From Clostridia bacterium (GTDB lineage: Bacteria; Bacillota; Clostridia; Oscillospirales; RGIG577), in NCBI GenBank assembly GCA_017419325.1, contig JAFOLN010000101.1, positions 1 to 10,620 on the forward strand: a stretch of 10,620 nucleotides of DNA, written 5' to 3'. Positions 1 to 5,582 of the stretch are shown piece after piece. How positions within the stretch are numbered: position 1 is the stretch's first letter; every line of letters starts with the position of its first letter. The notes beneath the pieces were generated by a model, which did not search any database, was not told the DNA's origin, and saw only the letters and a list, made by a program, of their open reading frames with translations. The position numbers were made by a program, and so were the translations under genes.

Positions 1-80
1 AGGAATCTTTGCGGACGGGAAAAGAGTTCCCCGAAGTTGTACCCTGAAAGACAAGCCCTGTTTGTACAAACACGATAATC
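1..80 (+). other. Unidentified 3' end of an upstream gene or RNA
   Basis: I do not recognise this stretch. All three plus frames are open for some distance: frame 1 stops at 76-78, just before the terminator, frame 3 stops at 45-47, and frame 2 runs through the terminator. It also folds: GGGAA at 17-21 can pair with TTCCC at 27-31, and TTGTAC at 37-42 with GTACAA at 64-69. It could be the tail of a coding gene ending at 78, a 3' untranslated region, or the end of a structured RNA. The terminator shows only that transcription arrives from the left. Confidence 0.3.
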
Positions 81-106
81 AAGACACCTTAACGGGTGTC
101 TTTTTT
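81..106 (+). terminator. Rho-independent terminator of the upstream transcript
   Basis: AAGACACC (81-88) pairs with GGTGTCTT (95-102) across a 6-base loop. A run of T begins inside the right arm and continues to 106. The T tract lies on the plus-strand 3' side, so it ends a transcript entering from the left edge. Confidence 0.8.
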
Positions 107-155
107 ATTGCCCCGACGCCTGCGCCCATGATTGACTGATTAAGGTTTATGAATG

Positions 156-226
156 AAAAAAGAGAGTTGGCTGCCCCCCTAAAAAGGGGGAGGACAGGTG
201 GCTCTCTTTATTCAGGAAATCAATCC
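156..226 (-). ncRNA. Candidate small RNA with its own promoter and terminator
   Basis: On the minus strand a promoter (233-262) would start a transcript near 226. That transcript would end in AAAGAGAG (202-209 on plus as CTCTCTTT) pairing with CTCTCTTT (159-166 on plus as AAAGAGAG), followed by six U (156-161). Inside this stem CUG/CAG and CCCCC/GGGGG pairs close a U-rich loop. The product is about 70 bases and nearly all hairpin. No ribosome binding site or reading frame is evident. It lies downstream of the tRNA operon, on the same strand. It contains the CU-rich string GUCCUCCCCC, which resembles an anti-Shine-Dalgarno sequence. I do not recognise a known RNA family. It could also be only a terminator for a longer minus-strand transcript. 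Confidence 0.5.
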
Positions 227-232
227 CATAAA

Positions 233-262
233 ATTATAGCCTGCACTTCAATAAAAAGTCAA
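233..262 (-). promoter_or_regulatory. Sigma-A promoter for the candidate small RNA
   Basis: Minus strand: TTGACT (257-262), an 18-base spacer, then a perfect TATAAT (233-238). The predicted start is about 226. The only thing downstream before the next terminator is the hairpin at 156-209. Confidence 0.65.
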
Positions 263-279
263 GTAAAAGCATTAAGAAC

Positions 280-341
280 AGCCCGTCTATCTGTCCGGTC
301 AACTGATATACCATCAGGACAAGGAGGACGGCAAACGGGCT
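280..341 (-). ncRNA. Candidate structured RNA upstream of the small RNA
   Basis: The minus-strand transcript expected from the promoter at 348-376 would begin near 341. It would fold at once: GCCCGU (335-340) pairs with ACGGGC (281-286), GUC (the UGUC/GACA pair in the 291-320 region) forms a middle stem, and CUGAU/AUCAG (303-307 with 313-317) an inner one. Its upper part exposes GCCGUCCUCC, sharing the 7-mer GUCCUCC with the RNA at 156-226. After the stem the RNA is U-rich (about 250-280) but lacks a tidy terminator. It may therefore be the 5' half of one longer RNA reaching 156, or a DNA-level inverted repeat with another role. No known family recognised. Confidence 0.35.
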
Positions 342-347
342 ACTGAT

Positions 348-376
348 ATTATACTTCATCCAACATTAAAATACAA
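348..376 (-). promoter_or_regulatory. Promoter-like boxes for the second RNA candidate
   Basis: Minus strand: TTGTAT (371-376), a 17-base spacer, then TATAAT (348-353). It lies just beyond the tRNA operon terminator, so transcription here would be independent of the tRNAs. The -35 box is imperfect and the surroundings are AT-rich, so chance is possible. Confidence 0.5.
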
Positions 377-400
377 CATTATGCGTTATATAAAATTCTC

Positions 401-440
401 GGAATAAACAAAACACCGCACGAGCGTTCGTGCGGTGTTT
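401..440 (-). terminator. Terminator of the tRNA operon
   Basis: A perfect 13-base inverted repeat (411-423 with 428-440) with a 4-base loop is followed on the minus strand by a T-rich tract (TTTTGTTTATT, about 402-413). It lies immediately after the tRNA-Lys gene. Confidence 0.9.
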
Positions 441-442
441 GT

Positions 443-517
443 GGTGACCCATCCGCGATTCGAACGCGGGACACCTTGATTAAAAGTCAAGTGCTCTGCC
501 AACTGAGCTAATGGGTC
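443..517 (-). tRNA. tRNA-Lys(TTT)
   Basis: The minus strand folds as a cloverleaf. The acceptor arm is GACCCAT/ATGGGTC, the D arm is GCTC...GAGC, the anticodon loop CTTTTAA gives anticodon TTT, and the T arm includes GTTCGAATC. Discriminator A is followed by an encoded CCA (443-445). It is the last gene of a five-tRNA operon and reads AAA/AAG codons. Confidence 0.97.
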
Positions 518-529
518 ATAATAAAAAAG

Positions 530-606
530 TGGCTGGGGTGGCAGGATTTGAACCTACGAATGCCAGAGTCAAAGTCTGGTGCCTTAACCAACTTGGCTAC
601 ACCCCA
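530..606 (-). tRNA. tRNA-Gln(TTG)
   Basis: The minus-strand acceptor arm is TGGGGTG/CACCCCA, the anticodon loop CTTTGAC gives TTG, and the T loop is GTTCAAATC. Discriminator G is followed by encoded CCA (530-532). The U1-A72 start pair is typical of tRNA-Gln. Fourth gene of the operon. Confidence 0.97.
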
Positions 607-642
607 ATATAAAAAAACTGTGGCATCTTAGGTCATATAAAG

Positions 643-720
<78 letters not shown>

Positions 721-732
721 GCATAAAAAAAG

Positions 733-809
733 TGGCGCGCCTGAAGGGACTCGAACCCCTGGCCTACTGCTTAGAAGGCAGTTGCTCTATCCAGCTGAGC
801 TACAGGCGC
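733..809 (-). tRNA. tRNA-Arg(TCT)
   Basis: The minus-strand acceptor arm is GCGCCTG/CAGGCGC, the anticodon loop CTTCTAA gives TCT, and the T loop is GTTCGAGTC. Discriminator G is followed by encoded CCA (733-735). It reads AGA/AGG, and AGG is common in the neighbouring coding regions. Second gene of the operon. Confidence 0.97.
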
Positions 810-823
810 GTATAAACAATATA

Positions 824-897
<74 letters not shown>

Positions 898-952
898 ATT
901 CTGAAGGATCAGACACTCTCTGATAAAAGGTCGTATCTAATCTGACTTGAAA

Positions 953-981
953 ATCTTATCACATTATTTTTTTAATGTCAA
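953..981 (-). promoter_or_regulatory. Sigma-A promoter of the tRNA operon
   Basis: Minus strand: consensus TTGACA (976-981), a 17-base spacer, then TAAGAT (953-958). The predicted start is near 946, upstream of tRNA-Gly. No other convincing promoter lies between the five tRNA genes, which are separated by about 12-36 bases. Confidence 0.85.
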
Positions 982-1014
982 GATTTATGGGAAGAATAAT
1001 TGAAATATTTTTAT

Positions 1015-1048
1015 TGTTTTAAGGGGACTCCGTAAAAACAGAGTCCCC
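1015..1048 (-). terminator. Probable terminator of the lipoprotein gene
   Basis: GGGGACTC (1023-1030) pairs with GAGTCCCC (1041-1048). It sits 18 bases after the lipoprotein stop codon. On the minus strand the stem is followed by TTAAAACAATAAAAAT, a weak U tract, so termination may be partial and the tRNA operon could receive some read-through. Confidence 0.6.
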
Positions 1049-1066
1049 AAAATGAGCATTCAGCCT

Positions 1067-1822
1067 TTATTCATACGACTCTTCGCCGTAATCAAACGTC
1101 ATTTCGCTGTAATCCGCGGGCACCTTGAAAAGCGAGGGGTCTACCTTGTCGGTCATTTCTATAACGTACATAACGTCGCTCTGACCGTCTATTATGCCTT
1201 CTATCGCGTAAAGCTTTTCGCCGTCAAAATAGTAGCGAACAAGCGAATCGTGGCCGGTGGAGTATTCCTCATAATAAAGCTCTCTGCCGCCCAGCTTGTT
1301 TTTTCCCGAGGTGAGGAAGGTATAATCTTCGCCCGTCAGAAACTCCTCGTCCTCCGCGGCCTCCGGCTCCACATCTTCCAGAACGCTCGTTTTATAATAA
1401 GTTTTGCTTGCGTCGTCTATAAATATAACACTTGATTCATCGGAAATGGTCGTTACGGAAAACGATTCGTTCGTTATACTCATATACAGCTTTTTGTTGT
1501 CATAAGCCATTTTGTATTCGCTTTCCATATCTGCGCCGTCAAATATCTCGCTGCTTGTGTAGTGGAGAAAGAACTTGCCGTTTAACATCATTTCGACATA
1601 AGGCGCGGACAACAGCTTGTTTTCCTCAGAGGCCTCAGCCGTCTTTTCGGCGTCCGTCGTTATATCGCTCTCTTGTTGCGCGTCCTGTTCCTGAAGCTGC
1701 GCCGTCTGAGACTCGGTTTCGGTATCGGGTATTTCTTCTTCCTTTGCTTCTTTTGAGCATCCCGTCACTGTAAGAGCCGAAAACAGCAGTATAAGCGACA
1801 GGATAAGCGCCTTTATTCTCAT
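1067..1822 (-). CDS. Secreted lipoprotein with acidic linker and LolA-like domain
   Basis: A 251-residue predicted lipoprotein anchored outside the cytoplasmic membrane; function unknown. Residues 1-21 are a signal peptide (MRIK, then a leucine-rich core). They end in the lipobox VTGC, with Cys22 as the lipidation site. Residues 23 to about 70 are a Glu/Gln/Asp/Thr-rich linker, probably disordered. Residues 71-251 look like a beta-rich domain with many aromatic residues. The ending near DPSLFKVPADYSEM resembles LolA-like or DUF4412-type lipoproteins of Firmicutes, a match by eye only. I chose the ATG at 1822 because GGAGG (1831-1835) lies 8 bases before it. The ATG at 1828 is only 2 bases from GGAGG, and the longer frame would start inside the promoter. 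It is a single-gene unit divergent from pcrA. Confidence 0.85.
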   Translation of the reverse strand: MRIKALILSLILLFSALTVTGCSKEAKEEEIPDTETESQTAQLQEQDAQQESDITTDAEKTAEASEENKLLSAPYVEMMLNGKFFLHYTSSEIFDGADMESEYKMAYDNKKLYMSITNESFSVTTISDESSVIFIDDASKTYYKTSVLEDVEPEAAEDEEFLTGEDYTFLTSGKNKLGGRELYYEEYSTGHDSLVRYYFDGEKLYAIEGIIDGQSDVMYVIEMTDKVDPSLFKVPADYSEMTFDYGEESYE

Positions 1823-1853
1823 TTTCATTTCCTCCGATATATGCTTTTTGTTA

Positions 1854-1882
1854 ATTATATTATATTTTTTCGCCCCAATCAA
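1854..1882 (-). promoter_or_regulatory. Sigma-A promoter of the lipoprotein gene
   Basis: Minus strand: TTGATT (1877-1882), a 17-base spacer, then a perfect TATAAT (1854-1859). A second overlapping TATAAT lies five bases upstream within the spacer. The start codon at 1822 is about 25 bases beyond the predicted start site. Confidence 0.8.
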
Positions 1883-1935
1883 GAAAAAACTGTATTCAAA
1901 GCATATCCTGCGCGAACCCCGTTTCAGGCTTTTCC

Positions 1936-1964
1936 TTGTAACGCGCGGCCGATTGTGGTAGAAT
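1936..1964 (+). promoter_or_regulatory. Sigma-A promoter of pcrA
   Basis: TTGTAA (1936-1941), a 17-base spacer, TAGAAT (1959-1964). It is divergent from the lipoprotein promoter, with about 54 bases between the two -35 boxes. The leader before the ribosome binding site (GGGAGG, 1991-1996) is about 20 bases. Confidence 0.7.
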
Positions 1965-2001
1965 TATAGAAAACATCGAAAACCATGCCCGGGAGGCAGT
2001 A

Positions 2002-4386
2002 ATGAACGATATAAAAGCAGAATTTATAAAGCTTCGTAAAAAGATAATAGAAATGCAGTATACTCATCTTAATGAAATGCAGAGGAAGGCCGTTTTCAGG
2101 ACGGAGGGCCCCGTTCTCATACTTGCGGGAGCGGGCAGCGGCAAGACCACCGTTCTTGTAAACCGCATACTCAACCTTATAAGATTCGGAAACGCCTACC
2201 ACAGCGAGACCGTTCCCTTCGATTTGTGCGAGGATGATATTGCCGACATGGAGGACTATATATCCGCTCCCGACGAGGAAAAGCTTTCACGGCTTATCCC
2301 TGTGCTTGCGGTAAACAGAGCCGTGCCTTACAGCATACTTGCCATAACCTTTACAAACAAGGCGGCGGGGGAGCTTAAGGAGCGCCTCGCCCTCACCATA
2401 GGCCCCGACGCAAATGACATATGGGCGTACACGTTCCACTCCGCCTGTGTGCGCATTCTCAGGCGAAACAGCGAGGCCATAGGCTTCGACTCAAGCTTCT
2501 CAATATACGACGCGGACGACACCATAAGGCTTATAAAGGCGTGCGAAAGGGAGCTTAACATCGATGAAAAGCGCTTCCCGCCCCGCGCAGTATATTCGCA
2601 GATAAGCGGCGCGAAGAATAAGCTTCTCACGCCCGACGACTTTGCCGAGCTCGCGGCAAAGGATTATTATTTAAGCGAGATCTCCCGCATATATTCGCTC
2701 TATCAGAAGCGTCTCAGAGACGCGGGGGCGATGGACTTTGACGACCTTATTTTCAATACGGTGGAGCTTTTGTCGAATAACGAGGAAGTAAGGCATTTTT
2801 ATCAGAACAAGTTCAGATATGTGCTCGTGGACGAATATCAGGACACGAACCACGCGCAGTATAGGCTTGTCAGCCTGCTTGCGGGGAAGTATAAAAACAT
2901 CTGCGTTGTCGGCGACGACGACCAGAGCATATATAAATTCAGAGGTGCGACGATAGAGAATATTTTAAACTTTGAGGACGATTACAGCGACGCGCTCATA
3001 ATACGCCTTGAGCAGAATTACCGCTCCACAAAGAACATCCTCGACGCCGCAAACAGCATTATAAAGCACAACAGGACGCGCCGCGAAAAGACGCTCTGGA
3101 CGGACAACGTATCGGGCGATAAGATAAAAGTATACGAAGCGGCAAACGGCGAGGATGAGGCGCGTTTTGTGGCCTCGACCGTATCTAAGCTTGTCGCCTC
3201 GCAGAATAAGAAATACTCCGACTTTGCCGTGCTGTACCGCATGAACGCCCAGTCCTATATGGTAGAGAGGGCGCTGTCCCAAAGCGGCATACCGTACAGG
3301 CTGATCGGCGGTGTGCGCTTCTATGAGCGCGCCGAGATAAAGGACATCGTGGCATATCTTCAGCTTATAGAGAACACGTCGGATGACCTGCGTCTGAAGC
3401 GCATAATAAACGTGCCGAAGCGCGGCATAGGTCAGACAACGGTTGACACGCTCGAAGCGGCGGCCACAAGCGCGGGCATATCCATGTTCGAGGCCATAAC
3501 CCGCGCACAGGAGATACCCGTGCTTTCGGGCCTTGCAAAGAAGCTATCCGTATTCTCGGACATGATAAATGAGCTGATAACCCTTAAGGAGAAGATGCCC
3601 TTAAATGACTTCGTCATCATGGTAATGGGACGCACCGGAATATTAGGGGAGCTTGAGGCGCAGAAGAACGAAGAGGGCCGTCAGCGCATAGAAAACTTAA
3701 AGGCTCTCGTTTCAAACACCGTTGAATATATGAGAAGTCATCCCGACGATGCGTCGCTTCGCGGCTTCCTTGAGGAGATCGCGCTTTATACCGACCTTGA
3801 CTCGCAGGACAACAGCGCCGACAGCGTGACCATGCTCACCATACACAGCGCAAAGGGGCTTGAGTTTGACACCGTTTTCTTAGTCGGCACGGACGAGGGG
3901 ATATTCCCGTCGTCGCGCTCCTTCGATTTCCCGGAGGAGATAGAGGAGGAAAGAAGGCTCTGCTACGTTGCCGTGACCCGCGCAAAGCGTCAGCTTTACA
4001 TAACACGTGCCCGCGAGCGTCTCGTTTTCGGCAAAACCATGTACCCGCGGCCGTCGCGTTTCCTTGAGGAGATCGCGGACGAATATAAGGAGCCTGCCGT
4101 AAGCCGCCGTGCGTCAAACACGCGCACATCCTCCTCATACGGCGACCGAAGCAAAAGCCATTATTCCTCCGGACAGTCGTCCATGTTTAAAAACAGCTCG
4201 TCCCGGTCCGCTCCAGCGCCGCAGAGCGGGTTCATAGTGGGCGAGAGGGTGCGCCACAGAAAGTTCGGCGAGGGCATGATAATCTCCATGAAGCCCATGG
4301 GCAACGATATTTATCTTGAAGTCGCCTTCGACAGCGTGGGCACGAAAAAGCTTATGGCAAACCTGGCCGGGCTTAAAAAAATATAG
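2002..4386 (+). CDS. pcrA: ATP-dependent DNA helicase PcrA/UvrD-type (SF1A)
   Basis: A 3'-5' DNA helicase acting in nucleotide excision repair, in removal of RecA or RNA polymerase from DNA, and in plasmid replication. All superfamily 1A motifs are present. The Q motif is LNEMQRKAV near residue 23, Walker A is AGAGSGKTT (42-50), and Ia is ILAITFTNKAA (112-122). Motif II is DEYQDTN (277-283), III is GDDDQSIYKFRG (304-315), IV is EQNYRST (337-343), V is TIHSAKGLEFD (613-623) and VI is VAVTRA (656-661). A Ser-rich linker (about 696-742) leads to a C-terminal Tudor-like module beginning VGERVRHRKFGEG, known in PcrA to contact RNA polymerase. At 794 residues it is slightly longer than usual. Some 45 extra residues (about 62-108) separate Walker A from motif Ia. 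The start is fixed by GGGAGG five bases upstream. It is monocistronic. Confidence 0.97.
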   Translation: MNDIKAEFIKLRKKIIEMQYTHLNEMQRKAVFRTEGPVLILAGAGSGKTTVLVNRILNLIRFGNAYHSETVPFDLCEDDIADMEDYISAPDEEKLSRLIPVLAVNRAVPYSILAITFTNKAAGELKERLALTIGPDANDIWAYTFHSACVRILRRNSEAIGFDSSFSIYDADDTIRLIKACERELNIDEKRFPPRAVYSQISGAKNKLLTPDDFAELAAKDYYLSEISRIYSLYQKRLRDAGAMDFDDLIFNTVELLSNNEEVRHFYQNKFRYVLVDEYQDTNHAQYRLVSLLAGKYKNICVVGDDDQSIYKFRGATIENILNFEDDYSDALIIRLEQNYRSTKNILDAANSIIKHNRTRREKTLWTDNVSGDKIKVYEAANGEDEARFVASTVSKLVASQNKKYSDFAVLYRMNAQSYMVERALSQSGIPYRLIGGVRFYERAEIKDIVAYLQLIENTSDDLRLKRIINVPKRGIGQTTVDTLEAAATSAGISMFEAITRAQEIPVLSGLAKKLSVFSDMINELITLKEKMPLNDFVIMVMGRTGILGELEAQKNEEGRQRIENLKALVSNTVEYMRSHPDDASLRGFLEEIALYTDLDSQDNSADSVTMLTIHSAKGLEFDTVFLVGTDEGIFPSSRSFDFPEEIEEERRLCYVAVTRAKRQLYITRARERLVFGKTMYPRPSRFLEEIADEYKEPAVSRRASNTRTSSSYGDRSKSHYSSGQSSMFKNSSSRSAPAPQSGFIVGERVRHRKFGEGMIISMKPMGNDIYLEVAFDSVGTKKLMANLAGLKKI

Positions 4387-4399
4387 ATGCGCGCGTTCT

Positions 4400-4430
4400 T
4401 TCGCTCTTGACGCAAAAGCGAATTTGTTTT
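4400..4430 (+). terminator. Possible weak pcrA terminator overlapping the tRNA-Leu promoter
   Basis: TTCGCT (4400-4405) can pair with AGCGAA (4417-4422), followed by TTTGTTTT (4423-4430). The stem is only 6 bases with an 11-base loop. The same bases form the -35 box and spacer of the next promoter. No better pcrA terminator is visible. Confidence 0.35.
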
Positions 4431-4435
4431 ATACT
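4407..4435 (+). promoter_or_regulatory. Sigma-A promoter of tRNA-Leu
   Basis: TTGACG (4407-4412), a 17-base spacer, TATACT (4430-4435). The predicted start is near 4442, giving a leader of about 22 bases that is mostly the palindrome TAAGCC-AC-GGCTTA (4443-4456) followed by TTTTT. Confidence 0.8.
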
Positions 4436-4464
4436 GTCAAAGTAAGCCACGGCTTATTTTTGTC

Positions 4465-4551
4465 GCCGGTGTGATGGAATTGGCAGACGTGCCGGACTCA
4501 AAATCCGGTGGTAGCGATACCGTGCCGGTTCGACCCCGGCCACCGGCACCA
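4465..4551 (+). tRNA. tRNA-Leu(CAA)
   Basis: A class II tRNA of 87 bases. The acceptor arm is GCCGGTG/CACCGGC, and the anticodon stem CCGGA/TCCGG encloses loop CTCAAAA, so the anticodon is CAA. A long variable arm (GTGGTAGCGATACC region) precedes the T loop GGTTCGACCCC. Discriminator A is followed by encoded CCA (4549-4551). It reads UUG codons and is transcribed alone from its own promoter. Confidence 0.96.
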
Positions 4552-4591
4552 TCCCGAAAGTCCCCTTAATCAGGACTTTCGGGATTTTTTT
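4551..4591 (+). terminator. Terminator of tRNA-Leu
   Basis: A perfect 13-base stem (4551-4563 with 4573-4585) with a 9-base loop is followed by six T (4586-4591). The left arm begins on the last A of the encoded CCA, so no spacer separates the tRNA from its terminator. Confidence 0.95.
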
Positions 4592-4633
4592 GTCCCAAAA
4601 CGGAGGCCGCCCCCGCATTCGATGCGTTTATTC

Positions 4634-4662
4634 TTGATTATCGGGAGCGCATGTCATATAAT
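4634..4662 (+). promoter_or_regulatory. Sigma-A promoter of the nuclease/WYL operon
   Basis: TTGATT (4634-4639), a 17-base spacer, a perfect TATAAT (4657-4662). The predicted start is near 4669, giving a long leader of about 110 bases before the chosen start codon. Confidence 0.75.
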
Positions 4663-4679
4663 GGTCGAAGAATGACATG
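4650..4679. promoter_or_regulatory. Candidate operator: perfect 8-base dyad over the -10 box
   Basis: CATGTCAT (4650-4657) and ATGACATG (4672-4679) are exact reverse complements, 22 bases centre to centre, about two helical turns. The pair straddles the -10 box and the likely start site, a position fit for repression. The natural candidate ligand is the WYL regulator encoded second in the operon. A further ATGACAT occurs at the start codon (4782-4788). Confidence 0.5.
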
Positions 4680-4711
4680 TGACCGATTCAAGCGGTCTTT
4701 ATCGTTTGAAA

Positions 4712-4808
4712 GTCTGCGGCTCGGTGTTGTTGAAAAATGCATCACCGCTGCCGCATTACGATACAAAAAAGGGGCATGAGTATGACATCACCACTTAAAA
4801 CCGCAGAC
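4712..4808 (+). promoter_or_regulatory. Leader with two mutually exclusive stems around the start site
   Basis: GCGGC-t-CGGTG (4716-4726) can pair with CACCG-ct-GCCGC (4743-4754), leaving the ribosome binding site free. Alternatively GTCTGCGG (4712-4719) can pair with CCGCAGAC (4801-4808), bracketing the ribosome binding site (GGGG, 4771-4774) and the ATG at 4782. Both use 4716-4719, so they exclude each other. Translational control is inferred, not shown. Confidence 0.35.
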
Positions 4809-5555
4809 GCGGCCGACAGGGCGATATGCCAAAAGATCTGCCAAAGCGACGGGATTAAGGCAAGGGACATCGCAAAGGCCCTTAACATGGACCGCGCGGC
4901 CGTGAACAGGGCGCTCTTTCGTTCGCCGCTTATGCAGGAACTCTGCTGGCAGGACAGCGAACACCGCTGGCACGGCATCATGCGCCAGAGCCGTCCCCAC
5001 AGCGGGCTTTATGAGTTCTCCGGCTATTACAGCCTCGTGCGCGAGTTCATGGCGCTTAGCGAGGACGAATGGATGGAGCGGCTCACGGAGGGCTGCAAAA
5101 ATATCGGCCGAAATCTCAACGATACCCGCGGGCTTCTTCATTCCTTCCGCGACTGCCGCGCACATACGGCGTCCCTGTTTCACGACCTCTATGAAATGAT
5201 GGGCAGCGCATGCGGGGAATGGGAGATTGCCTTTGAGCTCAGGCTCAAGCGGTCAAGATACATAAGGATATATGCAGATGTGCTGGTAATAACGGAAAAC
5301 CGCGTGTTCGCATTGGAGTTTAAAATGAAGAACGCCGTCGACCCCGACGAGGTGCTGCAGGCGGCGAAGTACTGTCCGTATCTTGAGATAATGTTCGGGC
5401 CCGAATATGAGATAATACCCGTGCTTGTGCTTACGACCGCGGCGGATATGTTTCAGTTCGTGCCGATAGGCGACACAGACGCTGTTCTGCCCGTCTGCTC
5501 CGGCGATATGCTCTTTAACGCATTTAACGAGTATCTCGGGTTTTTAAATGTCTGA
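4782..5555 (+). CDS. Winged-helix / PD-(D/E)XK nuclease-like fusion protein
   Basis: A 257-residue protein of no family I can name. Residues 10-66 look like a winged helix: a predicted recognition helix near KALNMDRAAVNRALFRS, then a wing ending in HRWHGI. Residues about 80-145 are a helical connector. Residues 146-225 show a PD-(D/E)XK-like core: E152 in FELRLK, D166 in YADVLVI, then E179-F-K181 in FALEFKMK, then Q193 in QAAKY. That spacing fits a metal-dependent nuclease of the restriction or Cas4 superfamily, so DNA or RNA cleavage is inferred. I chose the ATG at 4782 because GGGG (4771-4774) lies 7 bases before it. The ATGs at 4737 and 4776 lack a proper site, and 4737 lies in a hairpin loop. 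The WYL gene follows after 27 bases, so the two are an operon. A catalytically dead DNA-binding protein is the main alternative. Confidence 0.75.
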   Translation: MTSPLKTADAADRAICQKICQSDGIKARDIAKALNMDRAAVNRALFRSPLMQELCWQDSEHRWHGIMRQSRPHSGLYEFSGYYSLVREFMALSEDEWMERLTEGCKNIGRNLNDTRGLLHSFRDCRAHTASLFHDLYEMMGSACGEWEIAFELRLKRSRYIRIYADVLVITENRVFALEFKMKNAVDPDEVLQAAKYCPYLEIMFGPEYEIIPVLVLTTAADMFQFVPIGDTDAVLPVCSGDMLFNAFNEYLGFLNV

Positions 5556-5582
5556 ACCCTTTTGGGGAAAGGAAGTGTCAAT

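Noticed and set aside
81..106. Bidirectional terminator
   Set aside because: On the minus strand the stem is followed by TGATTATCG, too poor in T to support termination in that direction.
280..345. Hammerhead-like string CTGATGG on the minus strand
   Set aside because: The core needs CUGANGA plus a GAAA element with three stems; the last base of the first motif differs and no GAAA is in place.
149..346. 65-residue open frame on the plus strand
   Set aside because: It runs through two inverted repeats and against two minus-strand promoters, has only a weak ribosome binding site, and its composition does not look like protein.
4737..4781. Longer N-terminus of the nuclease-like protein starting at 4737 or 4776
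   Set aside because: The ATG at 4737 lies in a hairpin loop without a ribosome binding site, and the ATG at 4776 is one base from GGGG; 4782 has proper spacing.
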